Counted from the stretch's first letter, positions 44,679 through 53,602 are shown. The stretch is DNA of 64,000 bases from Clostridium_AD sp050717635 (GCF_050717635.1 NZ_JBOITO010000039.1:306065-370064); one strand, 5' to 3'. The notes: generated by a model from the sequence alone, not told the origin. A program made the numbers and translations.

Positions 44679-44990
44679 ATGAATAATAATAGTGTAGAAG
44701 AAACAAAAAAACTAAATGAACAGTCGAGGGCTAATAAAGGTAACAGTTCCTACTCAAATGCTGGTATGACTAGTAGCACTAGTGGTGCTCCACTAGAAGA
44801 AACAAAACAGCTGAATAATCAATCAGCTCAAAACTCAGGTTCAAGTACTTACTCAAATTCCGATATGACTAGCAGCACTAGTGGTGCTTCTAATATGTCC
44901 GATATGTCTAGTAGCTCTAATTCCTCTACTTTAGAAGAAACAAAGAGCTTGAATAAGCAATCAAAAGCAAATAAAGGTAAAAGTAAGTAA
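44679..44990 (+). CDS. Small hydrophilic repeat protein, SASP-gamma-like
   Basis: 103 residues, no hydrophobic stretch, rich in Ser, Asn and Thr. Three repeats of EETKxLNxQS (about 4-13, 37-46, 85-94) are separated by Ser/Thr/Asn spacers with YSNxxMTSSTSG twice. Layout and composition resemble gamma-type small acid-soluble spore proteins, which store amino acids in spores, though sequence identity is low. A forespore-type -10 lies upstream (44619) and AGGAGGG before the ATG. A compact terminator follows. Assignment as a spore protein is inference. Confidence 0.7.
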   Translation: MNNNSVEETKKLNEQSRANKGNSSYSNAGMTSSTSGAPLEETKQLNNQSAQNSGSSTYSNSDMTSSTSGASNMSDMSSSSNSSTLEETKSLNKQSKANKGKSK

Positions 44991-44995
44991 TAATT

Positions 44996-45020
44996 TTAAG
45001 GCAGGATAATCCTGCCTTAA
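44996..45020 (+). terminator. Terminator of the small repeat protein gene
   Basis: TTAAGGCAGG-ATAAT-CCTGCCTTAA then T-rich. The terminator at 51316 uses the same AAGGCAG/CTGCCTT arms. Confidence 0.8.
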
Positions 45021-45198
45021 TTTATATTATACTTACTTACTCTTTTTTCAATCTATATTTTTTATCGTATTATATTTTATATATTTTTAGTCTATCCACT
45101 TTATATTTTTTTAAGTATCTTTAATTATTTAAATCAAAATGATATAATAAAGATTATCACATTTAATAAGACATTTAAAATAAGAAAGGTGTAAAACG

Positions 45199-46830
45199 AT
45201 GAAAAATTATAGTACTGAACGTGAAGAAATAGAAAACATTTATGGCAAAGTCAGTCCATTTGAACTTAAAGATAAATTAATCAGCCTTGCAAAGGAATCA
45301 AATAAGAGTAGTGCCCATTCATTATTAGATGCAGGACGCGGCAATCCAAATTGGATTGCAGCTACGCCTCGGGATGCTTTCTTTACCTTTGGCCATTTTG
45401 CTGTGGAAGAATCTAGGAAACAATGGAATGATAATGATTTGGCTGGTATGCCCAATAAAAAAGGTATTTTCAGAAATTTTATGGGTTTTGTGAAGAATCA
45501 CAAGGATTCACCTGGTATTGAACTTCTTAATAATATGATTAATTATGGAATTACCGTAAAAGGTTTTGATGGTGATGATTGGGTACATGAACTCGTAGAT
45601 GGAATTATTGGTGATAATTATCCAGAGCCTGATAGAATGCTTAAGCATATTGAAAGCGTAGTGAATGATTACCTTATTCAAGAATTATGTTACAACAAAC
45701 CTCTTGTGCGCAAATTTAATTTATTTGCAGTGGAAGGAGCCACAGCAGGAATGTGTTATATATTTGATTCGCTAATTGCAAATAACATATTATCGCAAGG
45801 TGATAAAATTGCACTTATGTCCCCCATTTTCACACCATACCTTGAAATTCCGCATTTACCAAGGTATGATTTTGAAGTAGTTGACATAGTAGCAAATGAA
45901 ATAGCTGAAGATGGTACCCATACATGGCAGTATCCTTCAATAGAAATTGAAAAACTTCAGGATACTTCAATAAAAGCACTATTTATAGTTAATCCAAGCA
46001 ATCCCCCCTCTGTTGCAATTAATATACAAACAGTGGATATGCTTAAAGAAATTGTAAAAATAAATAATCCTAACTTGATGATTATTTCAGATGATGTATA
46101 TGGCACTTTTGTAGACAACTTTCATTCACTAATGGCAGATTTACCTTATAATACAATCGGAGTTTATTCGTTTTCAAAATATTTTGGGGTAACAGGGTGG
46201 CGACTTGGAACTATTGCACTACATGAAGATAATGTATTTGACAAATTATTAAAAGATCAAGATGAAGAGAAAAAAGAAAGGGCAAGGATACGTTATGGAG
46301 GACTTTCTATAAATCCTGATGAAATTCTTTTCATTGATAGAATTGTTGCAGATAGCCGTCAAGTAGCCCTGAATCACACTGCAGGCTTATCTACTCCACA
46401 ACAAGTTCAAATGGCATTTTTTTCACTGTTTGCATTAACCGATGACGATGATAGATATAAAAAACTGACAAAACGAATTTGTCGACAACGTAAGAAACTA
46501 TTATTTGATAACTTAGGAATATCGGTAAAGGATGACGAGTATGATGCTGCCTATTATACTCAATTTGATTTACTGGAATGGGCCAAAAATAATTATAACG
46601 ATGAATTTATGAATTATTTAAAGGAAAATTATAAACCAGTGGATATCCTATTAAAGTTAGCAGAAGAATCTTCTATAGTACTACTCAGTGGAAGTGGTTT
46701 TCATGGACCTGAATGGTCTATTAGAATATCACTTGCCAATTTAGATGATGAATCTTACCCTACAATTGGAAAAGTAATTCGTAAGATTTTAGAGGAATAC
46801 GTAGCTAAATGGAAAGCAGATGATATCTAA
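45199..46830 (+). CDS. aspD: Aspartate 4-decarboxylase (PLP)
   Basis: 543 residues, fold type I PLP enzyme of the aspartate beta-decarboxylase / aminotransferase group. Signs are the long N-terminal region with LLDAGRGNPNWIAATPRDAFF, NPSNPPSVAI, ISDDVYGTF (Asp for the PLP nitrogen) and YSFSKYFGVTGWRLG (PLP Lys). It converts L-aspartate to L-alanine and CO2; with an aspartate:alanine antiporter this can conserve energy, but no antiporter gene is adjacent here. AGAAAGGTG precedes the ATG. Single gene with a strong terminator. Confidence 0.9.
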   Translation: MKNYSTEREEIENIYGKVSPFELKDKLISLAKESNKSSAHSLLDAGRGNPNWIAATPRDAFFTFGHFAVEESRKQWNDNDLAGMPNKKGIFRNFMGFVKNHKDSPGIELLNNMINYGITVKGFDGDDWVHELVDGIIGDNYPEPDRMLKHIESVVNDYLIQELCYNKPLVRKFNLFAVEGATAGMCYIFDSLIANNILSQGDKIALMSPIFTPYLEIPHLPRYDFEVVDIVANEIAEDGTHTWQYPSIEIEKLQDTSIKALFIVNPSNPPSVAINIQTVDMLKEIVKINNPNLMIISDDVYGTFVDNFHSLMADLPYNTIGVYSFSKYFGVTGWRLGTIALHEDNVFDKLLKDQDEEKKERARIRYGGLSINPDEILFIDRIVADSRQVALNHTAGLSTPQQVQMAFFSLFALTDDDDRYKKLTKRICRQRKKLLFDNLGISVKDDEYDAAYYTQFDLLEWAKNNYNDEFMNYLKENYKPVDILLKLAEESSIVLLSGSGFHGPEWSIRISLANLDDESYPTIGKVIRKILEEYVAKWKADDI

Positions 46831-46869
46831 AAAGTACCTAGTCTCAAAATTTTGAGACTAGGTACTTTT
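46830..46869. terminator. Bidirectional terminator between aspD and ctc
   Basis: AAAAGTACCTAGTCTCAAAA / TTTTGAGACTAGGTACTTTT, a perfect 20-bp inverted repeat between convergent genes. Confidence 0.9.
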
Positions 46870-46893
46870 TATTCACTTTAATATGTCACTTTT

Positions 46894-47499
46894 TTAAGCT
46901 TCAACTACAGGTTCAACAGTAACTGCTTCCTCTGCAACTTCTTCTTCATCTTCTATTTCTTTTCTTGCAACTATAGCTGCATAAACTTCATCTTCTTCAT
47001 CAGTAACTTTAATTTTTTCATTCAAATCGAAGTCTTTTATTGTAACTGAATCTCCAAGTTTTCTATCTGCTACATTGATAGTTACATAATCTGGCATTAT
47101 ATCCATTGTTCCAAAAACATCTATTTCAGATTTATAAACTGCAAGCTCAAGTAAATTGTCTATAAGGTTAGATTCACCCTCGAAAGTAATTGGTAATTGT
47201 AATTTTACTTCTTGGTCTAGCGCAACAATTTGTATGTCTATATGGTTTATTTTTGCTGATACAGGATGTCTTTGAATTTCTTTAACAAATCCAAATTTCT
47301 TTTCTTCTCCGTATTTAACCCATACTTTTGAATTAGAACCATGTTTTTTAAGAATCTTTATTAATTCTACTAAATCAAACTTTACAGATATTGCTTCCTT
47401 AATCTTATCTCCATACATTACACCTGCAACAAAACCTTCTTCGTTAAATTTATGCTTTGTTGGAATTCTTTCAAATGCATCTAAAATTGTTTCATTCAT
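46894..47499 (-). CDS. rplY: Ribosomal protein L25 / general stress protein Ctc
   Basis: 201 residues, TL5/Ctc form: an L25-like 5S-rRNA-binding N-domain (about 1-95, with GFVAGVMYG, SKVWVKYG, RHPVSAKINHIDIQIV) and a C-terminal beta domain, then an acidic tail (EIEDEEEVAEEAVTVEPVVEA). Family binds 5S rRNA in the large subunit and is stress-induced in Bacillus. The N-terminal MNETILDAFERIPTK differs slightly from the usual RxxGKLPA consensus, as often in clostridial paralogues. AGGAGCG precedes the ATG. Confidence 0.85.
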   Translation of the reverse strand: MNETILDAFERIPTKHKFNEEGFVAGVMYGDKIKEAISVKFDLVELIKILKKHGSNSKVWVKYGEEKKFGFVKEIQRHPVSAKINHIDIQIVALDQEVKLQLPITFEGESNLIDNLLELAVYKSEIDVFGTMDIMPDYVTINVADRKLGDSVTIKDFDLNEKIKVTDEEDEVYAAIVARKEIEDEEEVAEEAVTVEPVVEA

Positions 47500-47946
47500 A
47501 ATAATTCGCTCCTCTTGGCTTATTAAGCCCTTTTGTTTAGTCTTTTACCTACATATGTTACCAATACTAATTTCCACTGAATTTTACGTTGAACTTTAAA
47601 ATAATTTTATTTTTTTAACCAACAGACTTAAAAATTTAATATGTATAATTATAAATATTAAAAGACAACTTTAATTCTGCTATGTCTAATAATAGTAAAT
47701 ACATATATTAGATTTCTATATTGTATCTATTATTTATATTAATAAAAAAACAGCATCACTACTCAAACGGTAGCATTAGTAATTAAACATAATTATATTA
47801 TATCACATCTTAGCACATATTATCACTTAATAGCAAACAGAAGTTACATACTATGTTACTAATTTTTGCAACCGTAATAAAACTCTTCATTTAATCGTTC
47901 TTAACTGCTATAATTATATTTATAAATATGTATTGGAGGAATTAAA
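47500..47946. other. 447-base gap without recognised gene
   Basis: AT-rich stretch between ctc (leftward) and the AI-2E-family gene (rightward). It must hold both promoters; TATAAT-like sequence is near 47911. No RNA motif, repeat or believable open frame was recognised. Confidence 0.5.
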
Positions 47947-49038
47947 TTGATTGAATTCAAAAAAATACCACTTGTAAAACTTATCCCTATAATTATAATT
48001 ACTTTTCTTCTTTTTAGGATAATAAATAACATTGAAAATATAGGTTCACTCTTTCAAAGAACTTCATCTTTACTTAGTTTTTTTATTTGGGGTTTCGTTA
48101 TAGCATATTTACTTAATCCACTTATGGTCTACATTGAAAAGGAAACAAAAATAAAAAGAATTTATAGTATAAGCATAATTTATACTGTTCTTATAGGTAT
48201 AATTATTCTAATAATCACTTTGATCACACCTAACGTTATTAAAAGTGTTCTCGATTTATTTGCTAATATCCCTAAATTTGCAAATAAAACATATAGCTGG
48301 TCTATTAATTTTCTATCTAAAAATGAACTATTAAATAATTATAATATTAGCTCTTATTTAAAAGATTACCTCAATAATTTTAATAGTGATATATCTACAT
48401 ATTTTGCCCCTGGACTACAAATCATAATTGATAACCTAATGAATTTAACTTCTTTATTTATTAAATTAATGACTGGTATTGTAATTTCAATTTATTTTTT
48501 AGCTGACAAAGAATCTATTATTAATTATTTCAAAAAATTTATTTACGCTATCTCAAGTAAATCTGTTGCTATCTGGCTAATCGATTTCGGAAAAATAGTT
48601 CATACTACTGTTAGTAGATATTTTGTTGGAAAAATAATAACCTCTATTATTTTTGGTTGTATTACTTTTATTGGATTCTTGATATTAAAAATACCCTATG
48701 CGTTGCCTTTTAGTTTATTTATAGGGGTAACAAATATGATTCCTTACTTCGGAAATATTATGGGTATGATTCCAGCTGTGATAATAACGCTATTCTTTAG
48801 TCCAATTAAGTCTGTAGAATTAGTACTATTCGTTGTAACCTTAAGTAATATAGATGGATGGTTCATTTCCCCAAAAATTATTGGCGATAAAGTTGGACTT
48901 AGTCCACTACTCATAATTCTCGGGCTTGTTCTCGGTGGAGGTCTTTTCGGCATTTGGGGAATGTTACTTGGAATTCCCGCTATAGCCTTAGTTAAGATGT
49001 TATTGGATGATTTTATTAACAAAAGACTTAAAAACTGA
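47947..49038 (+). CDS. AI-2E-family membrane transporter (PerM-like)
   Basis: 363 residues starting at a TTG with GGAGG seven bases upstream. Seven to eight membrane helices with the family blocks SFFIWGFVIAYLLNPLMVYIE, TRYFVGK-like VSRYFVGKIITSIIFGC, PYALPFSLFIGVTNMIPYFG and GLVLGGGLFGIWGMLLGIPAIAL. Members export diverse solutes or ions (some Na+/H+, TqsA with AI-2); role here unknown. Followed by repeat copy B and a long hairpin. Confidence 0.88.
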   Translation: MIEFKKIPLVKLIPIIIITFLLFRIINNIENIGSLFQRTSSLLSFFIWGFVIAYLLNPLMVYIEKETKIKRIYSISIIYTVLIGIIILIITLITPNVIKSVLDLFANIPKFANKTYSWSINFLSKNELLNNYNISSYLKDYLNNFNSDISTYFAPGLQIIIDNLMNLTSLFIKLMTGIVISIYFLADKESIINYFKKFIYAISSKSVAIWLIDFGKIVHTTVSRYFVGKIITSIIFGCITFIGFLILKIPYALPFSLFIGVTNMIPYFGNIMGMIPAVIITLFFSPIKSVELVLFVVTLSNIDGWFISPKIIGDKVGLSPLLIILGLVLGGGLFGIWGMLLGIPAIALVKMLLDDFINKRLKN

Positions 49039-49043
49039 AAAAA

Positions 49044-49074
49044 TGGTGCCACCCACGTGGCAAGTGGCATCTTA
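49044..49074 (+). repeat. GC-rich palindromic repeat, copy B
   Basis: Same as copy A over the whole unit (TGGTGCCACC... ending GGCATCTTA). It is directly after the AI-2E gene stop and joins the terminator hairpin at 49076. Confidence 0.9.
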
Positions 49075-49075
49075 T

Positions 49076-49118
49076 AATCATAAAGGTTCGGCAAGTAAAT
49101 TGCCGAACCTTTATGATT
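49076..49118. terminator. Long hairpin between convergent genes
   Basis: Perfect 19-bp arms, AATCATAAAGGTTCGGCAA and its complement, with a five-base loop. Probably a bidirectional terminator. Confidence 0.75.
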
Positions 49119-49120
49119 AC

Positions 49121-49840
49121 TTAATAATTTCTATCTTTATTTTTTATATCTACTCCACCAAAAGCTACAAAACAATGCAAGGTTAAAATTGGTGCATCTG
49201 GATTGTCATAGTTTCTGCCTCTAGTTTTATTTGACCATCCTCCGAAAATAGGAACGCCTTTCACTACAATCTTCCAATCTGGAGGAACTATTATATCCAC
49301 TCCGCCAAAAGCAGCTGTTACATCTATTCTTGCAGCATTATTTAAGAGACAAGCATCTCTAAGATCTAAATCAACACCACCAAAAAGTGCAACAAGACTA
49401 CCACCTTTAAAGTTTTTAGAGACATTTCTGGTTTTTACGCCTGAAAAAAGTGCTAAATTATCTACCATATCCTCGTCAATTTCTGCTTTACTAAACTCAT
49501 GATCTTCTTTATTAAATTCATAGTTTCTTTTAGCTGAATTTCTTGGGACTAACATTGATACCCCAATAGCTATTATTATTCCTGGCCAAAAAAATCTTGC
49601 TAGGCTAACACTAATTATATCAAGCTTTCGCATTTGGAATAGTACACCAAGCACTATTAATACGATTCCTGAAGTTTTAGAAACGGGTTTACCACTTAAC
49701 TGACTTACCCCAGCTCCTATTAGTATAAGTGGCCACCACATTGATATTATATGCCCCAAGCTCCAAAATCCCAATTGTTGAAATATTGCACTAACACCAA
49801 TTAATATAAAAATGATTCCTAACCAAACTTTACTTTTCAA
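49121..49840 (-). CDS. LiaF-like cell-envelope stress membrane protein
   Basis: 239 residues starting at a TTG. Four short membrane helices (about 5-105; ILIGVSAIFQQLG, MWWPLILIGAGVSQL, GIVLIVLGVLF, FWPGIIIAIGVSML) form a DUF5668-type block. The C-terminal beta repeat (about 135-235: ALFSGVKTRN, LVALFGGVDLDLRDA, VTAAFGGVDIIVPPDWKI, CFVAFGGVDIKN) is the LiaF/DUF2154 domain. LiaF-type proteins restrain LiaRS-like envelope stress signalling; no such system is adjacent. The ribosome site is a run of nine G's (49849-49857). Repeat copies B and C flank the gene. Confidence 0.85.
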   Translation of the reverse strand: MKSKVWLGIIFILIGVSAIFQQLGFWSLGHIISMWWPLILIGAGVSQLSGKPVSKTSGIVLIVLGVLFQMRKLDIISVSLARFFWPGIIIAIGVSMLVPRNSAKRNYEFNKEDHEFSKAEIDEDMVDNLALFSGVKTRNVSKNFKGGSLVALFGGVDLDLRDACLLNNAARIDVTAAFGGVDIIVPPDWKIVVKGVPIFGGWSNKTRGRNYDNPDAPILTLHCFVAFGGVDIKNKDRNY

Positions 49841-49860
49841 AATAATCGCCCCCCCCCTTT

Positions 49861-49891
49861 AGTGCCACCCACGTGGCAAGTGGCATCTTTA
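49861..49891 (+). repeat. GC-rich palindromic repeat, copy C
   Basis: AGTGCCACCCACGTGG then CAAGTGGCATCTTTA. First base pair differs from the other copies (AG instead of GG). It borders the poly-G ribosome site of the LiaF-like gene. Confidence 0.9.
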
Positions 49892-50007
49892 TAACAATAA
49901 CTTATCCTTTTATTTGTGTCAACAAGATTATTGCCTGCCAGCCCCACTACTTTATTATATATGCGAATAAAAGGGGTGCAATGTTAATTTATATTTATTT
50001 TATTTGA

Positions 50008-50697
50008 CTACAGCGCAATATCATTTATAAATATTTCTAGGGAAGACGTATCTGAAAATATCCATATGGAATCTAATTTATCTAATTTAACACTTCTATT
50101 CATTCTACCATATCCACTCTTACCTAAGGATAGCTCAAATTTTTTTTCATCCGCGCTAAACGTCAATTTACAGTCATTTCTCATAACTAACTTAAAATCT
50201 CCGAAAAGATTCTCTACCTCCAGTTTTAATTCTAAAACCTCTCCACATATCCACTTTGATATATATTATTATACAAATCCCCTTTTGGACACATGCCTTG
50301 AGGCGATATGAACATAATATCTTTTCCTCTTGCACCAAGTACCATATAATAATTATTGTTTTCCTTCCAAACCTTTGGATCTCTAACATGTAATTAGATA
50401 ATCATAGTTACCCTCTTCTTTTACATTTCCAGTATAAAATAAATATAATTCTTCACCTTCTACTAAAGCTGATCCCGAATAAACTCCATCTCTATCAAAT
50501 TCACGGTCTGGATATAAGGCTATTCCTAAATCATCCCAGTGAAGAAAATCTGTTGATTTATAATGAGCCCAAACTTTCAATCCACCATTTGCATCTAGTG
50601 GCGAATATTGATAAAACACATGATATTCGCCCTTAAAATAACATAAACCATTGGGATCATTAAACCATCCAATTTTAGGCATAATATGATATAACAA
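50008..50697 (-). pseudogene. scrB: scrB remnant (sucrose-6-phosphate hydrolase, GH32)
   Basis: Three pieces of GH32 in order but in different frames. 50383-50697: HIMPKIGWFNDPNGLCYFKGEYHVF with the catalytic Asp and YSGSALVEGEELYLFYTGN. About 50238-50390: VRDPKVWKENNNYYMVLGAR fused to FISPQGMCPKGDLYNNIYQSGY. 50008-50240: the C-terminal beta domain (LEVENLFGDFKLVM, SLGKSGYGRMNRSVKLD, SDTSSLEIFIND), ending in a stop. Intact enzymes have about 490 residues; this locus keeps about 230 with at least three deletions or frameshifts. Not functional. Confidence 0.85.
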
Positions 50698-51028
50698 TAG
50701 CTACATTACCTTTAAATAGACTATTTAGTGCAGTTTCTTCATCTTGGATTTCTGTTATAAATTGGAGCTCTTCATCACTTATTTTAAGTATATTAGCCCT
50801 AGGCAGAAATTCCAATATTGCCCTTCTGCATTCATCATCGCTATTCCATAGTGGTAGCCTTATATTAGGGTCAAAACTTATAATACCATTTTTAGCCTTG
50901 CAATATTCTATAGCTTTACTATGAGCGATTTTGATCAGAGCATCTATTAGACTAGCAGAGCAAAAATGAAGAGTATCTCCTTCCTCAAAATCGCTGCTAT
51001 TTATTTCTTTTTTAGTATAAACAAAATA
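50675..51028 (-). pseudogene. scrK: scrK remnant (fructokinase, PfkB family)
   Basis: About 115 codons matching the middle of clostridial fructokinase (FEEGDTLHFCSASLIDALIKIAH, IISFDPNIRLPLWN, ILKISDEELQFI, LFKGNVAIVI). The N-terminal substrate part and the C-terminal ATP/catalytic GAGD part are gone. At its right end the frame runs into the start of the scrB fragment (deletion junction at about 50690), and at its left end into the promoter region of the 51087 gene on the other strand. A former scrK-scrB sucrose operon is the simplest origin. Confidence 0.85.
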
Positions 51029-51043
51029 TCTAATGGGCACAAT
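51015..51043 (+). promoter_or_regulatory. Sigma-G/F-like promoter of the 51087 gene
   Basis: -35 GTATA (51015-51019), 15 bases, -10 GGGCACAAT (51035-51043). Nearly the same as the elements before the gene at 53321. Confidence 0.55.
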
Positions 51044-51086
51044 ACCCACAATATAAATCCAATAAAATTTTGAAAGGTGGTTCTCT

Positions 51087-51311
51087 ATGAAGGATAAGAA
51101 CTTAGATGATACAAATAACTTAGAAGATGAATGGGATGAAGATGATATTTTAAGTAATGATTTATCTAGCATGTCTAACATGTCTAATATGATTAGTATA
51201 TCTAACATTTTCATGCCTAACACACCAAACATACCAAACATACTTAGCATTAATAATGATAACATTTTAGAAGATATTTTCGATGAAAATAAAGAGAATA
51301 ATAAAGATTAA
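51087..51311 (+). CDS. Small acidic protein, putative spore protein
   Basis: 74 residues, no hydrophobic segment long enough for a membrane helix. An acidic first third (NLEDEWDEDDIL), a central Ser/Asn/Met/Pro repeat-like stretch (SSMSNMSNMISISNI, MPNTPNIPNIL) and an acidic end. No family recognised. It is real by context: AAAGGTGG before the ATG, a forespore-type promoter and a terminator of the same type as at 44996. Forespore expression is inferred. Its antisense frame produces a spurious extension of the scrK remnant. Confidence 0.62.
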   Translation: MKDKNLDDTNNLEDEWDEDDILSNDLSSMSNMSNMISISNIFMPNTPNIPNILSINNDNILEDIFDENKENNKD

Positions 51312-51315
51312 TTTT

Positions 51316-51338
51316 TAAGGCAGGTATATCTGCCTTAT
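51316..51338 (+). terminator. Terminator of the small acidic protein gene
   Basis: TAAGGCAG-GTATAT-CTGCCTTA followed by TTTTAATTT. Confidence 0.8.
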
Positions 51339-51371
51339 TTTAATTTAGTTTATAAAAACTCATCCTATTTA

Positions 51372-53153
51372 TTACAATTGCAATTTTTTCAGTTTATAGA
51401 ATTCTCCCTGCCTTGCCACTAATTCATCATATGTACCAAATTCAACACATATTCCATTACTCATAACTGCAATCTTGTCTGCATCTCTTATAGTCGATAA
51501 TCTATGAGCTACTATAAAAGTAGTACGCCCTTTGATTAAGTTATTCATAGCCTTCTGAACTTGTAATTCGGATATATTATCTAGCGCTGAAGTAGCCTCA
51601 TCTAACATAATTATTTGAGGATCACGTATAAGTGCCCTTGCAATAGCTATACGTTGCCTTTGTCCACCTGATAACTTTCCACCATGTTCACCAACCTGAG
51701 TATCAATTCCACCAGGTAATTTAGAAGTAAACTCTTTAATATTTGCATATTCCATAATTACATCTAACTTTTCATCATCTACTGAAGATAGACCATAGGT
51801 TATATTTTCACGCAACGTTCCTGAAAAAAGAAGTGTGTTTTGCGGAACCACTGCAATAAATTTTCTATAGCTTGTTAAGTCTAACTCAGACATATCAACA
51901 CCATCCAGTAAAATTCTCCCTTTAGTAGGACTATTGAATCCTACTATGAGATTAAGTATAGTGCTTTTACCTGCTCCAGATTCTCCTACAAATGCAATAC
52001 ACTCACCTTTTTTAACATGAAGATTAAAGTCTTTAAGTACAGGTTCCTTCGAATCTCCATAGCTAAACTCAACATTTTCAAAGTTAATATCTCCACTAAC
52101 ACTCTTAACTTTCACTTTACCCTTATTATTCTCCACATCATTTGCTGTAAGTATTTCGCCTACAGAACTTATTGACTCCATACCCTTTACTAGGATTGGA
52201 TAGGTATTCATTACATTGGCAACTTGATTCAGTATTGAAGTAAAATACCCCTGATACAAAACTACTTCTCCTATAGTTATTCTACCCATATAGGCTTGAT
52301 AACCGGTGAATCCCAAAGATATTACCTGAAAAACCTGAAATACAACCCAACTTGAGGCTCCGAAAAAAGCATTTATTAGGTCCAAGTGATATCCTTTACT
52401 CTTAACCAAATTTAATTGGAGTTGCATCTTTTCAATCTCTACATTTTCTAGGCCATGAGCTCTTGTAACCGGAACCATCTCAACCATTTCAGCTACATTA
52501 GCCGACATTTCTTCTATTTCTTTACGAAAGTCTGTATTGCTTGTCCTAATATTTTTTCTGAATAATCCTGTAAATATAAGTGCCGTGGGCAATGTTATAA
52601 AGAAAAATAAAGCCATCATTGGACTTTTAGTAACTGTAATAATTAGAGCTATAGTAATATTAAATACCAGTGGAAGTATTGTTGAATAAATCTGCATAGA
52701 CAATAACTGAATAGCCTCAACATCCCTAAGTACCTTTGACTGTAATTTTCCCGATTTAAGTTCTTTATGATAAGAAATAGAAAGTATCTGAAGTTTCGAA
52801 ACTAAGTTGCTCCTAAGTTTTGCTTCCACATACCTTACAGGTTGAGCTAGATATTTAATATGCATCATTTGAGTTGGAACATTTTGAATTATAGCAATGA
52901 ATGCTATTATTAAATTTAATCTTAACGAGCTTAAGCTGTATTCAGATGGATTGCTGGCAATATTAATTATATTTGCTGTGACTATAGGAATTATCCACAC
53001 AGGTGAATTTTTAACAACAAAAAACATTATTGATACCAAGAGTTTTCCCCAGTTTCCCTTATACATATATAAAAGAGTTATCAGTGGTTTGTTATTATTG
53101 AACTTGTAACTCTCAAGTAGATTCTCAAAATCATTACCATTGTCTTGCTTCAT
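51372..53153 (-). CDS. ABC exporter, fused membrane and ATPase domains
   Basis: 593 residues from the ATG at 53153 (GAGGTG upstream; an earlier in-frame ATG overlaps it). Six-helix exporter domain (about 30-320), then ATPase with Walker A GESGAGKST, Q-loop VVPQNTLLFSGTLRENI, signature LSGGQRQR, Walker B IIMLDEATSALD and switch His in FIVAHRLST. MsbA/multidrug type half-transporter; works as a homodimer. Substrate unknown. Single gene with no regulator beside it. Confidence 0.92.
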   Translation of the reverse strand: MKQDNGNDFENLLESYKFNNNKPLITLLYMYKGNWGKLLVSIMFFVVKNSPVWIIPIVTANIINIASNPSEYSLSSLRLNLIIAFIAIIQNVPTQMMHIKYLAQPVRYVEAKLRSNLVSKLQILSISYHKELKSGKLQSKVLRDVEAIQLLSMQIYSTILPLVFNITIALIITVTKSPMMALFFFITLPTALIFTGLFRKNIRTSNTDFRKEIEEMSANVAEMVEMVPVTRAHGLENVEIEKMQLQLNLVKSKGYHLDLINAFFGASSWVVFQVFQVISLGFTGYQAYMGRITIGEVVLYQGYFTSILNQVANVMNTYPILVKGMESISSVGEILTANDVENNKGKVKVKSVSGDINFENVEFSYGDSKEPVLKDFNLHVKKGECIAFVGESGAGKSTILNLIVGFNSPTKGRILLDGVDMSELDLTSYRKFIAVVPQNTLLFSGTLRENITYGLSSVDDEKLDVIMEYANIKEFTSKLPGGIDTQVGEHGGKLSGGQRQRIAIARALIRDPQIIMLDEATSALDNISELQVQKAMNNLIKGRTTFIVAHRLSTIRDADKIAVMSNGICVEFGTYDELVARQGEFYKLKKLQL

Positions 53154-53258
53154 ATAAAAACACCTCATTATATTATATCATGTAACGTTATAGTTACATT
53201 ACATTTATATTTTAAGATAACATTTATACAATGTAAATAGCTCTTAAAATATTTTTCA

Positions 53259-53287
53259 GCATAAGTAAATTTAATTTTGGGCACCAT
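53259..53287 (+). promoter_or_regulatory. Sigma-G/F-like promoter of the 53321 gene
   Basis: -35 GCATA (53259-53263), 15 bases, -10 GGGCACCAT (53279-53287). Good match to forespore promoters (GCATA ... GGnnAnnnT). Confidence 0.6.
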
Positions 53288-53320
53288 ATTAAAATAGAAT
53301 TAATAAAGGGGATGTTTTTT

Positions 53321-53524
53321 ATGAGCCAAAACAAAAGTATTGTAGCTGAAAATCAAAACTTTATTCCGGGCAGTAAAGGTATTGCACCTGATGAAGTTGC
53401 AACTAAAAAGCAAAGTATGGTTTCTTCTACCCAAGATAGTAGAAATGCCGAAAACGGATACAAGAATAATGGAAACGCTGGAATACAAGCTGCAAATCAA
53501 CAAGCAACTAGAAACAAGAACTAG
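53321..53524 (+). CDS. Small hydrophilic protein, putative spore protein
   Basis: 67 residues from the ATG at 53321 (GGGGATG upstream). Rich in Asn, Gln, Ser, Lys and Ala, no hydrophobic run; phrases such as IAPDEVATKKQSMVSSTQDS and IQAANQQATRNKN recall SASP-like proteins without clear homology. Forespore-type promoter with both elements at 53259-53287 and a terminator after it. Spore function is inferred from promoter and composition. Confidence 0.65.
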   Translation: MSQNKSIVAENQNFIPGSKGIAPDEVATKKQSMVSSTQDSRNAENGYKNNGNAGIQAANQQATRNKN

Positions 53525-53559
53525 ATAATATTAAATTACAGTAAACACATTAGCATAGA

Positions 53560-53597
53560 AAAGCACAGTAGATTTATATTAATCTGCTGTGCTTTTT
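53560..53597 (+). terminator. Terminator of the 53321 gene
   Basis: AAAGCACAGTAGATT / AATCTGCTGTGCTTTTT with one wobble; lies between convergent genes. Confidence 0.75.
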
Positions 53598-53602
53598 CAA
53601 GT

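Noticed and set aside
47883..47920. CTTCATTTAAT near the AI-2E-family gene promoter
   Set aside because: Distance to the TATAAT-like -10 is about 3 bases too short and the second half site is poor.
51029..51265. N-terminal 79 residues of the long minus frame covering the scrK remnant
   Set aside because: They are the antisense of the small acidic protein gene at 51087 and do not resemble fructokinase; the scrK homology begins near 51028.
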